NCBI GenBank assembly: GCA_902801365.1
Contig: CADCHY010000009.1
Location: 1 to 53,021 of the forward strand
Source: an uncultured Succiniclasticum sp.
Lineage (GTDB): Bacteria; Bacillota; Negativicutes; Acidaminococcales; Acidaminococcaceae
Direction of reading: 5' to 3'
Length of the DNA stretch: 53,021 bases
Of the stretch, positions 1 through 7,828 are shown in pieces. Both the position numbers and the translations under genes were made by a program. Every line of letters starts with the position of its first letter. Position 1 is the stretch's first letter. The notes below the pieces were generated by a model. The model was not told the DNA's origin. It saw only the letters and a program-made list of their open reading frames with translations, and ran no database searches.

Positions 1-1
1 G

Positions 2-244
2 CCGTCTCTTGCGACTATGTATGTATATAAGCCGATGTCCGGGCACAACCTGATGCAGGCTATTGCCAGAGTTAACAGGGTGTTCCGAGATAAGGAAGGC
101 GGACTGGTCGTAGACTATGTTGGTATTGCTTCGGCATTGAAACAAGCCATGAACGACTATACCGTCAGAGATAAGAAAAACTATGGCGATACTGATATTG
201 CTACGTTGATTATAAATCGTATAGAGCTATATATGGTTATTTAA
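2..244 (+). pseudogene. Truncated type I restriction enzyme R subunit (HsdR) fragment
   Basis: The reading frame is open from the left edge and matches the helicase motif VI region of HsdR, the ATP-dependent translocase/nuclease subunit of type I restriction enzymes ([18 protein letters not shown], then [16 protein letters not shown]). The family normally runs several hundred residues past this point. Here the HsdR-like sequence ends at about YGDTDIA (near base 200) and a stop follows at 244. A different, out-of-frame coding remnant starts at the same place, so this looks like a recombination or deletion junction and not a simple nonsense mutation. Only the C-terminal half could be functional-looking; no HsdM or HsdS is present in the window. 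Upstream sequence is not available. Confidence 0.75.
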
Positions 245-603
245 TAGGTGATATCCAATTTGATGATGAAAGTAAATCGGGTAAAATTGATCCTGGTACT
301 TTAGCAGATGAATCTACTTTAATGTTATGCGGTTATAATGTTAATGAGAGAAATGGACTTAAAGCAAGTGAACGGCATTTGATTATTTCTAAACTGCTTG
401 ACAAAAGGATTGTGACTAAAACCGAAGTTGAAAATTATTTGAGGTATTTTATTCGGTTTAATGGCAAAAAACCAGAAAATACACAAGCAGTTGGAAAATG
501 GCAGGAAGATTTAAGATTTACGCTAGGTTATAAGATTAACAAGCAACCAACAGTTTATTTTACAAAAGTAAGAAAATGGCCAAGTAAGAGAAAAAGAAAG
601 TAA
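196..603 (+). pseudogene. C-terminal remnant of an unrecognised protein, fused to the HsdR break
   Basis: An open frame runs from the stop at 193-195 to a TAA at 601. The first ATG is at 322, but protein-like sequence ([18 protein letters not shown]) begins upstream of it with no start codon or ribosome site, so this is probably the 3' part of a longer gene whose 5' end was lost. The end is very basic (VRKWPSKRKRK). I do not recognise the family. Base composition is AT-rich, unlike the HsdR fragment just before it (more GC-balanced), which supports a junction near base 200. Alternative: a short real gene starting at 322, but no Shine-Dalgarno sequence is seen there. Confidence 0.45.
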
Positions 604-801
604 TATTCTAATGAATCAAGATAATATTTTAAAGCGGGAAGGAATAACCTACAAATTGATATCAAACAACAAACATTGCTTTTTTATGCACCACGAAGGA
701 TTTTAGTTTAGCTCCAACAATTAAAATGTTTTTGCTCATTCTGAGTGTGTTGTTAGCGCCGGGTTGAAATAACCTTTTGGTTGTATCAGCTGGCGCTAGT
801 A
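604..801. other. Intergenic, AT-rich, with an inverted repeat
   Basis: No gene is visible. An inverted repeat TAGCGCC (754-760) / GGCGCTA (792-798) encloses a smaller AACC/GGTT stem and lies immediately downstream of the stop of the minus-strand ParB-like gene, so it may fold in the 3' end of that transcript. There is no U-run after it on the minus strand, so it is not a clear intrinsic terminator; it could equally mark an element boundary. Confidence 0.35.
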
Positions 802-1668
802 TTATTTGTATTCCCAGACTTCCTGTCGATGTTCCTCTTCTTCCTCGTATTCCATATCTGCCTCAACATCAGGAGGCAGATCTTTTTTGCCAGAATACAG
901 TTTTGCCCAGCTCAGTCCTTTCTTAGCCTTGCGGTTATAGGCTATCAGCATTGCCTCAGCAAATCCCATTGATCCAGCCTTTCGTTCCTTTGCCAGACGG
1001 GATATCTCACGGGAAGAATAAACTCCTACCTTTTCTTTAAAAACGTCATCCTTAAGAGTGTCTCCGAAAGCAGCTATCATTATCGCTATCCCTTTTAATA
1101 TGCCAGAGGATAAAGAACCGACTTCCCCTTCCCATGTACCGACACAAAGCCGTATCGAACGGTCCAGGACATGGAATCCATATTTTCTATAAATGAATTC
1201 CAGTGAAGAAACTGCGCAAATCGTACCCGGTGCTTTGGTTTTGGATATTGCAAGGTCGTATGATTCCACTAACGATTTAATGGCCAGCTGAGTCTCATTT
1301 TCCGCTTCGATATTGGCCATAAATATTTCATATGGGGCAAGTCCTTTAATGAATTTCTGCTGGTTTGCGAATACATCTGCTTCGATTTTGTAATCCATGT
1401 CATCATAAACCATACACCATACCGGGGTGTCACGGGAACCTGAAACCAATGCCACAATCTCTATCGTATGCTGACCGTTGAATACATAATTTATCCCATT
1501 ACGGCGACTGACTTTGACAGGATTGATTTGATACAAGTCAAAATTTTCTGCTGTCTTTTTTATGTGCTGCGTGGAAAGATTCCGCTGATAGTCCTGATTG
1601 GACACAAGACTTTTAATAGGGATCAACTCAAAGTGCACATTTGGAACAAATTCGTTATATTCTTCCAT
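802..1668 (-). CDS. ParB/DGQHR-like protein (DUF6551-type)
   Basis: This 288-residue protein looks like a ParB-fold, Srx-like domain protein. The N-terminal part has IPIKSLVSNQDYQRNLS, and residues about 65-70 read NGQHT, resembling the GxxR/DGQHR signature in ParB-like proteins of plasmids and integrative elements. The C-terminus ends in an acidic stretch (YEEEEEHRQEV). A GGGAGG ribosome site lies 6 bases before the ATG. It is the last gene of a five-gene minus-strand cassette and overlaps the preceding gene by 14 bases, implying translational coupling. Homologous domains bind DNA or hydrolyse nucleotides, but the role here is unknown; partitioning, or licensing of the recombinase, are inferences. 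Confidence 0.6.
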   Translation of the reverse strand: MEEYNEFVPNVHFELIPIKSLVSNQDYQRNLSTQHIKKTAENFDLYQINPVKVSRRNGINYVFNGQHTIEIVALVSGSRDTPVWCMVYDDMDYKIEADVFANQQKFIKGLAPYEIFMANIEAENETQLAIKSLVESYDLAISKTKAPGTICAVSSLEFIYRKYGFHVLDRSIRLCVGTWEGEVGSLSSGILKGIAIMIAAFGDTLKDDVFKEKVGVYSSREISRLAKERKAGSMGFAEAMLIAYNRKAKKGLSWAKLYSGKKDLPPDVEADMEYEEEEEHRQEVWEYK

Positions 1669-2605
1669 CGATGTCCTCCCTTAATACGTAAAGCATCTTA
1701 TCTGTTGTCGATTTAAGGCTAATAAGAGCTTCCCTTAACCGGCATCTTGCTTCTGATGAAGTTTCTGCTATGTTTGAGACATCCCGTACACGAAGGATGC
1801 TGCTGGTCCAGGATGGTATGGTGAGAGAAAGGCTGACTATCTCCGCATCCGGATCATAGACTGGCATATTTTTTATCGAAACCGCCGGCAACATTTCTGT
1901 TTTGCTCTCTTTCATAATCCGCAATCCTTTGACTAAACCCTGCCTCGATTCAGATGATTCCTGCATCATCCGTTGGCACTCGCTACAAACTGCACCCGGA
2001 GAAAGAGCTACCAGTCTGTCAATTTTTTCAAAAGACACCTTCAGCCTTCCTGCAAGGTGTGTTTCCACAAATTCCGGCGAAAAAACATACAGTATATCTA
2101 TAGCCTGTGCATATGATTCATATTTTCTTACAGTTATATATGTAAGAAAATATTCCGCCCCGATCCTTTCTCTGACATGTGTTCGAGAAATATTATGCCT
2201 GGCAAGTTTCATAACGGTACAATCCTGCTGATCTACATGATTCTCCAGTCTTCGCATCTGACGCAGCCCAATTGTTCTTTCTGCCATACTTCGTTTTCCA
2301 ATCAGATACTTTTTCATTGCTTCCGACAGCGATTTGCGAAACAATTGGTTCTTGCAAATCCACGCAACTGCTTCCGTCCAAGTCTCCAGAGAAATGCTGA
2401 CGATACAGAAAGGGATTTTTTGTTTATGACAGTATTCATAATACTCATAGTCCACAAGTATTGTCTTACCCCAAACCTTTACCCCTTTTGCACCACCGTT
2501 CTTTTTGATTTCCTCTTCCATTTCATTAAATTCAGCCAAATTCAATGGCGCTGTCAGGCGTCTTAACTCCGGATCCGTCTCCAACTGGTACAATTGTTGT
2601 TCCAT
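1655..2605 (-). CDS. ParB-like nuclease-domain protein
   Basis: A 316-residue protein with a ParB N-domain-like opening: a helix leading to GVKVWGKTILVDYEYYEYC, a segment IPFCIVSISLETWTEAVAWI, then NQLFRKSLSEAMKKYLIGK, which occupies the place where ParB proteins carry the N-x-x-R box. Residues about 105-190 look helical and may form a DNA-binding HTH region; the C-terminal 90 residues are not recognisable. AGGAGG lies 7 bases before the ATG. It sits 11 bases after the 122-residue gene and overlaps the next gene, so all are probably one transcript with the serine recombinase. Two different ParB-like proteins side by side, without a ParA ATPase, is unusual for a partition locus. Confidence 0.55.
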   Translation of the reverse strand: MEQQLYQLETDPELRRLTAPLNLAEFNEMEEEIKKNGGAKGVKVWGKTILVDYEYYEYCHKQKIPFCIVSISLETWTEAVAWICKNQLFRKSLSEAMKKYLIGKRSMAERTIGLRQMRRLENHVDQQDCTVMKLARHNISRTHVRERIGAEYFLTYITVRKYESYAQAIDILYVFSPEFVETHLAGRLKVSFEKIDRLVALSPGAVCSECQRMMQESSESRQGLVKGLRIMKESKTEMLPAVSIKNMPVYDPDAEIVSLSLTIPSWTSSILRVRDVSNIAETSSEARCRLREALISLKSTTDKMLYVLREDIDGRI

Positions 2606-2616
2606 GGATAATCCTC

Positions 2617-2985
2617 CTATTCAATGACGAGGCATGACGAGTCCATCATGGAAAAAACCGCCATATTCTCTCCTGCTACGATTTCTCCCTCTATCCTGTA
2701 ACACTTCCTCTTGTCCCAATCCGGGCATAATTCACGGAATGCGGACATCAAAGATTTGCTGTAGAGCTCGCAATCTTTTTTTACGGTACTTTTGTGGACG
2801 CGGTGTGCCCTTTTATCATCTAGCGTGCTGCGTTTGATTCCAAGAGTATGTTCTTCCGGATTAACGATGAGCATGACAAAATCCGGATCTCCTAACACGC
2901 GCAATGTATGTTTATGGATACGTATCCGGTTTTTCTTCATGTCGACCATTATGGATGGCCTGAAAGTTTCTGCATTTTCCATCAT
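2617..2985 (-). CDS. Small protein made of a recombinase C-terminal-type module
   Basis: This 122-residue protein aligns by eye from about residue 12 to its end with residues 411-522 of the upstream serine recombinase: KKNRIRIHKHTLRVLG matches the SVKFSKACLQKLG region, FVMLIVNPEEHTLGIKR matches FIEMLVHPAEHLVAVRP, and CYRIEGEIVAGENMAVFSM matches YRIQGVRRHKNMESVILF. It therefore carries the module alone, with no catalytic or HTH recombinase part. The start overlaps the stop of the previous gene as ATGA, a typical coupled arrangement. Function is unknown; DNA binding or interaction with the recombinase, as a directionality-type partner, is an inference. Confidence 0.6.
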   Translation of the reverse strand: MMENAETFRPSIMVDMKKNRIRIHKHTLRVLGDPDFVMLIVNPEEHTLGIKRSTLDDKRAHRVHKSTVKKDCELYSKSLMSAFRELCPDWDKRKCYRIEGEIVAGENMAVFSMMDSSCLVIE

Positions 2986-3659
2986 TCACTACTTCCCCCT
3001 ATGTTCTTTTCGTTAGAGGTATCTTCTACCGGCTTTTTATTGTCCTTAATACCGAACACCGTATAACCATTGAATATATTTACCTGCAAGAGCTTGCGGT
3101 GTTCTTCCACCGGAAGACCGAACTGGTTCTCCCATTCGGCGGGAAACACAGGCTTTCGGGCAGTTTTTTCTTTTTCTCCTTCTTTCATCTTCCTCAGATA
3201 TATTTCCGTTGCAGTCAGATCAAACACGACCAGTTTTTCCTCTCCGCTGCGAATCACTTTTCCCAACAGCTTGTACCGGTAATCCGCGTTCCAAGACATT
3301 AGATTTACAATCTTGGCGAAAAATACACGGCATGTGATCTGCTTGGGTCTTCTGACGTTATTTTTTATAGTGCACCACAGAAATGCGTCCTTTTCATCCT
3401 CCCCAGCAGGACGAATCACCAGTTTTTTCTCATCAGCATTCACCAATATCTGCACATAATCAACATCCTGCATCCGTTTCAGGCAGCCTGTGTTGACATA
3501 TACCTTGCTCCGGTTGAAACACAGGGATGGTTCATAAAGATGGGCAAAGAACTCCCCCCGCACCACCTGATACCCTTTATAACTGAAGGTATCGTCCTGT
3601 ACGATCTCATCCTCCGCATATATTCCTTTACTTTCCTTTTTAGGTATGGACTGGCCCAT
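2982..3659 (-). CDS. Recombinase C-terminal homologue without catalytic domain
   Basis: Residues about 26-190 of this 225-residue protein parallel residues 391-585 of the adjacent serine recombinase. Matching blocks are GYQVVRGEFF with GFEIARSQFF, CLKRMQDVDYVQILVNADEK with CLQKLGNVQFIEMLVHPAEH, LVIRPAGEDEKDAFLW with VAVRPAAKDDRNAIRW, DYRYKLLGKV with KYRYRIQGV, and FPAEWENQFG with YPSAWADNFG. There is no resolvase domain. GGGAGG precedes the ATG by 8 bases, and the start overlaps the recombinase stop by 20 bases. The gene looks like a duplicated recombinase tail kept as a separate protein; its strict coupling to the recombinase suggests a partner role in integration or excision. Confidence 0.65.
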   Translation of the reverse strand: MGQSIPKKESKGIYAEDEIVQDDTFSYKGYQVVRGEFFAHLYEPSLCFNRSKVYVNTGCLKRMQDVDYVQILVNADEKKLVIRPAGEDEKDAFLWCTIKNNVRRPKQITCRVFFAKIVNLMSWNADYRYKLLGKVIRSGEEKLVVFDLTATEIYLRKMKEGEKEKTARKPVFPAEWENQFGLPVEEHRKLLQVNIFNGYTVFGIKDNKKPVEDTSNEKNIGGSSE

Positions 3660-5535
3660 CCGTCTTCCTCCCTTGTTTCTTCTCCTCGATGATCCTGCGT
3701 ATACCCTTTGCCAGTTCTTCCGGTGGGGTAATATTCAGTTCCGTATTGGAAAAGGGCTGTGCCTTTTCCGTTATCTGCCATGCTCCGTCAATATCTATGG
3801 TAGACAATTCCCTCGCTTGTGCGTGGCGGTAATAGTTGCTGCCGAAGTTGTCAGCCCAGGCGGAAGGATATGCTCTGATGGAACTCCGGGTGTTGGGTAC
3901 AACAGGCCTTACATCCTTGTCCAGCAGTTCTCTTCCTTCATCAACAGAACCAGCCAAAAGCGTCTCGCGGGGCATGAATACCTCCGTTTCCTTCATATCG
4001 AAAAGGATGACGCTTTCCATATTCTTATGCCTTCGAACCCCTTGGATACGGTAGCGGTACTTTTCTTCCCACCCGAACAGCGAGTAGACTGTCCTGAGAA
4101 AAGCGACTCCTGTAATGATTCTCGGTTCACAACCACCCTTTTTATCGGTTTTTCCCCAGCGAATTGCATTGCGGTCATCCTTTGCTGCCGGCCTCACGGC
4201 AACAAGGTGCTCAGCCGGATGTACGAGCATTTCAATAAATTGGACATTTCCCAGTTTCTGCAGACATGCCTTGCTGAACTTGACAGATTTTATCGAAAAC
4301 GTCACGCAGATCTTCTCGATACTGTCAAAGAACTGCGATCTGGCAATCTCAAACCCACGCAGGTCGAAATCTCCTGATTTCACTTCAATCTGTTTGGGCT
4401 CCGGAGAATTATATTCTTCATTACTATATACACTTTCAGACGCGACTTCGTAGTCTACGTCCCGGAATGCTGCCCAACGGGGATTTATTGAAACGAATCC
4501 CTTCAGCGCGCCTTCATGTACGACCTGAAGTTCCGGCAGAATGCCCTTGTTTCCGTATTTCGCATTATTGATAAGATGCTGCACAGCAATAAAATCATCC
4601 ATAGAAATTATGGCCTCATGATGATTTCTCCACCGGTGCTGGGTCCGTTCGCCTTCGTTCTTTTTGGATTTGTGGTTCAGATAGCTGGGAGTAAAAGTCT
4701 TACGGGTCAGCACATCACCGCAGTGGCGCTCGTTCCGGAGCTGTTGCAGGACCGAGGCAGGAGACCATGTGGTGTTTCCTTTCTTGGTCTCACACTCCAG
4801 CGAGGTCAGCGTCTCCGCAATCTGCTGGCAGGTATACCCGTAGAGATACATGAAAAAAATCAGTCGTACCGTTTTGGCTTCTTCTTCATTGATAACAAGT
4901 TCTCCGTTTTCATCATGGTCATACCCCAGAAGAACGGGAGTCAATACAATCCCGTGGGAAAAGCGCATCTCCAGAGAAGCGTTCATGATGTTTGATTTTA
5001 CGTGACTTTCTTCCTGTGCTATGGTAGCAAGGAAAGATAACCCCATCTCCGCATCGTCTTTCAAAGTAAAAATATGTTCTGTCTCGAAGAAGACCCCAAC
5101 GGGAGGTTTAAGCGAACCGAGCTCACGGGTGATACCAATACAGTCAACGATATTCCTGGCAAAACGGGATACGCTTTTGGTGATAATCAGATCAATTTTT
5201 CCCTCTTTGCAGTCACGGATCATACGGACAAAGTCGTCCCTTTTTTTCAGGGACGTTCCGGAAATGCCCTCATCCGCATAGATTTTAACTAAGGTCCAAT
5301 TCTCATGGCGTCTCACCAGATCCTCATAATAATTTTTCTGTAGCTCATACGAAGATGTCTGGTTTATATTGTCGGTTGACACACGAACATAGACGGCCAC
5401 CCTTCGGGGAACGTCATCATAAAAGTCAGGCTTCTTCCTCGCGGGAATGACTTCCAATACATCCGGATCCACGCCCTTATATCGTTCCCTGATTTTTTCT
5501 TTCTGCTGTTGTTTGGTCAGAGAAGATTCTTTCAT
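3640..5535 (-). CDS. Large serine recombinase with atypical C-terminal module
   Basis: A 631-residue site-specific recombinase. The resolvase catalytic domain spans about residues 44-185; VAVYVRVST places the nucleophile at Ser53, and YADEGISGTSLKKRDDF plus DLIITKSVSRFARN are the conserved blocks that follow. A Recombinase DNA-binding domain covers about 200-325. Where large serine recombinases usually carry a Cys4 zinc ribbon (after LKGFVSINPRW, about 345-360) there are no cysteines; instead a distinct module fills residues 391-585. GGAG lies 7 bases before the ATG. It leads a five-gene cassette with overlapping or tightly spaced genes. It is separated from the upstream XRE gene by a terminator, so it likely has its own promoter. 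It probably moves this element, but the attachment sites are not identified. Confidence 0.85.
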   Translation of the reverse strand: MKESSLTKQQQKEKIRERYKGVDPDVLEVIPARKKPDFYDDVPRRVAVYVRVSTDNINQTSSYELQKNYYEDLVRRHENWTLVKIYADEGISGTSLKKRDDFVRMIRDCKEGKIDLIITKSVSRFARNIVDCIGITRELGSLKPPVGVFFETEHIFTLKDDAEMGLSFLATIAQEESHVKSNIMNASLEMRFSHGIVLTPVLLGYDHDENGELVINEEEAKTVRLIFFMYLYGYTCQQIAETLTSLECETKKGNTTWSPASVLQQLRNERHCGDVLTRKTFTPSYLNHKSKKNEGERTQHRWRNHHEAIISMDDFIAVQHLINNAKYGNKGILPELQVVHEGALKGFVSINPRWAAFRDVDYEVASESVYSNEEYNSPEPKQIEVKSGDFDLRGFEIARSQFFDSIEKICVTFSIKSVKFSKACLQKLGNVQFIEMLVHPAEHLVAVRPAAKDDRNAIRWGKTDKKGGCEPRIITGVAFLRTVYSLFGWEEKYRYRIQGVRRHKNMESVILFDMKETEVFMPRETLLAGSVDEGRELLDKDVRPVVPNTRSSIRAYPSAWADNFGSNYYRHAQARELSTIDIDGAWQITEKAQPFSNTELNITPPEELAKGIRRIIEEKKQGRKTDGPVHT

Positions 5536-5564
5536 ACCATCACTCCATAACAGTTATCATCGAA

Positions 5565-5570
5565 ATTATA
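5565..5570 (-). promoter_or_regulatory. Candidate -10 box for the recombinase cassette
   Basis: On the minus strand TATAAT lies 30 bases upstream of the recombinase ATG, downstream of the terminator of the XRE gene. The matching -35 position (TTCTTT, 5588-5593) is poor, so activity may need an activator or be weak. Confidence 0.4.
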
Positions 5571-5593
5571 ATGAAAACTTCCTGAAAAAAGAA

Positions 5594-5627
5594 ATAACCA
5601 CAGATAGAGTTCTCTACCTGTGGTTAT
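5594..5627 (-). terminator. Intrinsic terminator of the minus-strand XRE gene
   Basis: A ten-base stem ATAACCACAG / CTGTGGTTAT encloses a further GATAGAG/CTCTACC pairing. On the minus strand it is followed by TTCTTTTTT. It lies between the XRE stop codon and the recombinase start and should insulate the recombinase from the regulator transcript. Confidence 0.75.
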
Positions 5628-5654
5628 AGTTTTAAAAAATATTTTTGTCCTGGA

Positions 5655-6002
5655 CTAATCCTGTTTCCTGTTATCCATAAAAACCGTTTTCATACTACGG
5701 AGTGTCTGCAGTATTGCTTCTTTTTCCGAAGAGGAACATCCTTCCATGAGTTCCCGTATCTCGGTCGCATATACAACATCCACTTCCGGCACATTGGTTC
5801 GGAGCAGCACATCGGCAGATACCTGAAGAACTTCCGTCATTCGCATAAGGATATCCACCCCGAAATTTGTCCTTCCAGTCTCTATATCGCCCATATGGGA
5901 AAGGGAAATGTTCAGTTTTTCTGCAAGATCGGCCTGACTCAGCCCGCATTTCTTTCTCGCGTCCCTGATCCTTGCGCCGACACCTTTCAGCTTTCCATCC
6001 AT
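5655..6002 (-). CDS. XRE-family transcriptional regulator (leftward)
   Basis: A 115-residue Cro/C1-type regulator. The HTH covers about residues 5-60 (VGARIRDARKKCGLSQADLA, then LNISLSHMGDIETGRTNF). The tail contains ATEIRELMEGCSSSEKEAIL, which resembles the tail of the divergent XRE gene at 6138, so the two are paralogues. The ATG at 6002 is chosen because GAAAGGGG lies 8 bases upstream; a TTG at 6020 would place the ribosome site inside the gene. Four ACTATAG-type sites lie between the two genes. It probably represses its own promoter and/or that of its partner, and may control the recombinase cassette it precedes. Confidence 0.8.
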   Translation of the reverse strand: MDGKLKGVGARIRDARKKCGLSQADLAEKLNISLSHMGDIETGRTNFGVDILMRMTEVLQVSADVLLRTNVPEVDVVYATEIRELMEGCSSSEKEAILQTLRSMKTVFMDNRKQD

Positions 6003-6026
6003 GAGGGAAACCCCTTTCAAATCTCT

Positions 6027-6127
6027 ACTATAGTCAATGTTATCTTGGATAGACTACATTTAAAATAGCCTATAGTACATAATCACCACTATAGTGTTTA
6101 TAATGGTAAGTAATTTTACACTATAGG
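6027..6127. promoter_or_regulatory. Divergent promoter region with four CTATAG operator repeats
   Basis: The palindrome ACTATAGT occurs at 6027-6034 and 6088-6095, with one-mismatch copies CCTATAGT at 6069-6076 and ACTATAGG at 6120-6127. The rightward -10 TATAAT is at 6099-6104, bracketed by two of the copies, and the last copy abuts the ribosome site of the rightward gene. The arrangement fits repressor operators for one or both flanking XRE proteins. Confidence 0.65.
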
Positions 6128-6137
6128 AGGTGAGGTT

Positions 6138-6500
6138 ATGGGTCTGAACTACAAGCATATCGGACGGCGTATCCGGGAAGAAAGGATAAGGACCGGGATG
6201 TCCCAGGAAAAACTGGCGGAACTGGCGGATTCTTCCCCACAGTATATAAGCCATATTGAAAATGCCCGGAAGAAGTCCAGCTTAGAAATGATTGTCAGGA
6301 TTGCCAATGCGCTGGATGTCTCTGTAGACCAGCTGCTTTCGGAAAACCTGTCTGGCAGTCAGTACAAATGTGACGCGGAACTGTCACGGCTTATTTCCGG
6401 ATGCTCGAACTATGAACGAAGAGTTATCCTGGATATTGCTCTTGCAACAAGATACAGCCTGGAAGAAAACAGATGGATCATCCATACAGAAAAATCTTAA
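6138..6500 (+). CDS. XRE-family transcriptional regulator (rightward)
   Basis: A 120-residue regulator with an HTH at about residues 5-62 (IGRRIREERIRTGMSQEKLA, then ADSSPQYISHIENARKKSSL). The tail CDAELSRLISGCSNYERRVI parallels the tail of the opposite XRE gene (L-I/M-x-GCS-x-x-E), so the pair arose by duplication. GGAGGTGAGG just before the ATG is a strong ribosome site and fixes the start. A 17-bp-stem terminator follows at 6592. The layout of two facing paralogous regulators around shared operators resembles a CI/Cro switch; which one represses which cannot be read from sequence. Confidence 0.8.
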   Translation: MGLNYKHIGRRIREERIRTGMSQEKLAELADSSPQYISHIENARKKSSLEMIVRIANALDVSVDQLLSENLSGSQYKCDAELSRLISGCSNYERRVILDIALATRYSLEENRWIIHTEKS

Positions 6501-6591
6501 CTCTCTATTTATTTCCGTACAATGTACCAGCGGTGCAATATTAGCCCTGCAGGTATGGCCAATATCAATAAATTAAGCCCAATCGTAAATA

Positions 6592-6630
6592 ATTAAAAAC
6601 CACCCAGATTTCCTCTGGGTGGTTTTTAAT
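6592..6630. terminator. Strong bidirectional intrinsic terminator
   Basis: A perfect 17-base stem (6592-6608 with 6614-6630) with a five-base TTTCC loop, whose arms end in AAAAA and TTTTT. It serves the rightward XRE gene and possibly leftward transcripts. Confidence 0.85.
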
Positions 6631-6720
6631 TTCGTATAATTTGCACGAGAATAGAAATCATTCCCGTAGACTAAGTTAGAATACTACTTATTTTAGCTGA
6701 AAAGGACATATGCGAGTAGA

Positions 6721-7284
6721 TTAATATTGTGATTCTAAATCGGACCTACCCATTGATAAAAAATTTTTTTGAAGTGCTAGTTTAAAGTCATTTTTGATAT
6801 TCGGTTCAATATCTTCTAAACATGCTTCAATCAATTCTTCCATCAGGTCAATTGGAATGTGGGCTGTTTGGTTCCATATCATATTTTCAATGCTTATTTC
6901 CCCGGAGGCATTAATGGTTGCCTTAACACCGAACTCATTAAGTTGGCGAACTAATTTCCCCGACCGTTCTTTTTTATCGTCAATGCCGATGAGAAGGTCT
7001 TGTACATCTACGCCAAATATGTATGCAAGTTTTGAAGCTAAAAGAACTCCCGGCTCAGAAATACCTTGCTCATACCGGTAATACTGTTGTGGAATAATTC
7101 CTAAAGCCTCGCTTACTGCCTTTTTAGTCATTCCAGATTTTTCTCGAAGCTTTTTCAGATTTTTACCGAAAATTGTCATTTTATTAAATTTGTCGAGATG
7201 CTTTTTAATCTCGGCTATGCCTTGGCGCGTTTCAATCAACCGCGGTTTGGAACCTTCCTCCACGGTAGTATCTTCGTTATTCAT
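6721..7284 (-). CDS. XRE-family repressor of the tyrosine-integrase element
   Basis: A 187-residue protein with an unusual N-terminal extension of about 35 residues, then an HTH (FGKNLKKLREKSGMTKKAVS, LGIIPQQYYRYEQGISEP, about residues 38-95), then a C-terminal part of about 80 residues I do not recognise. GGGGG lies 6-7 bases before the ATG at 7284, so the long start is preferred over the internal ATG before TIFGKNLKK, which has no ribosome site. It is divergent from the excisionase-like gene and the promoter at 7429, the usual position of an element repressor. AT-rich relative to the core genome. Confidence 0.75.
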   Translation of the reverse strand: MNNEDTTVEEGSKPRLIETRQGIAEIKKHLDKFNKMTIFGKNLKKLREKSGMTKKAVSEALGIIPQQYYRYEQGISEPGVLLASKLAYIFGVDVQDLLIGIDDKKERSGKLVRQLNEFGVKATINASGEISIENMIWNQTAHIPIDLMEELIEACLEDIEPNIKNDFKLALQKNFLSMGRSDLESQY

Positions 7285-7428
7285 TTACCATTCCCCCTAT
7301 CTATGTAAATATTAGCATAGATATTTCTTAAATACAACAACAAAAGATATTAAACCATGTAAAAACAAAGCAAATAAGTTGAGGAAAGACAATAAGAACA
7401 GGAATGCAATCGAATTAGATTTACGATA

Positions 7429-7457
7429 TTGACAAAAACGAACAAAAATGATATCAT
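7429..7457 (+). promoter_or_regulatory. Promoter of the excisionase/integrase gene set
   Basis: TTGACA (7429-7434), a 17-base spacer and TATCAT (7452-7457) form a near-consensus sigma-70 promoter about 75 bases upstream of the first excisionase-like gene. The sequence between here and the repressor start is AT-rich with no other gene. Confidence 0.7.
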
Positions 7458-7532
7458 ACAAATAAAGATAAACCAATTCGATTCAAAAATGAAAATAAAA
7501 CTAACATTTTAATTTTAGAAAGGAGGAGTATT

Positions 7533-7754
7533 ATGGAACAAAAGAAGAAAGAAATGAAAGCTTGTTATACGCCTGAAGAGGTATTAACGTTGGTGTTTTC
7601 TAATCAGATTTCATTGGCTACCCTACGTCAGGCTGTCCGCAACGGTGAGATTCCTTCGACGAGGCTGGGTGAGGGCACAAGAAGCAAAATATTGATACCT
7701 GGAAAATATGTTTTGGAAATGCAAAAAAAAGGTTATTGCGTCGGTTTGGAATAA
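7533..7754 (+). CDS. Excisionase-like small HTH protein
   Basis: A 73-residue protein of the MerR/excisionase-like winged-HTH type: YTPEEVLTLVFSNQISLATL gives the first helices, VRNGEIPSTRL the wing approach and SKILIPGKYVLEM the end strand. AAAGGAGGAG lies 6 bases before the ATG. It is first in a run of four genes ending in the integrase, the usual position for a recombination directionality factor. Proteins of this type bend DNA at attachment sites and favour excision; the assignment rests on size, fold-like pattern and context. Confidence 0.6.
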   Translation: MEQKKKEMKACYTPEEVLTLVFSNQISLATLRQAVRNGEIPSTRLGEGTRSKILIPGKYVLEMQKKGYCVGLE

Positions 7755-7828
7755 CTGCTAAAGTACATCGACATCGTTTTTGGTGATTGGTATCCCAAAA
7801 TTAAAGGAAACGGAGGTAAAAATAGATT

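Noticed and set aside
5655..6500. Toxin-antitoxin pair for the two facing XRE genes
   Set aside because: Both proteins are clear HTH paralogues with no toxin domain; a regulatory switch fits better.
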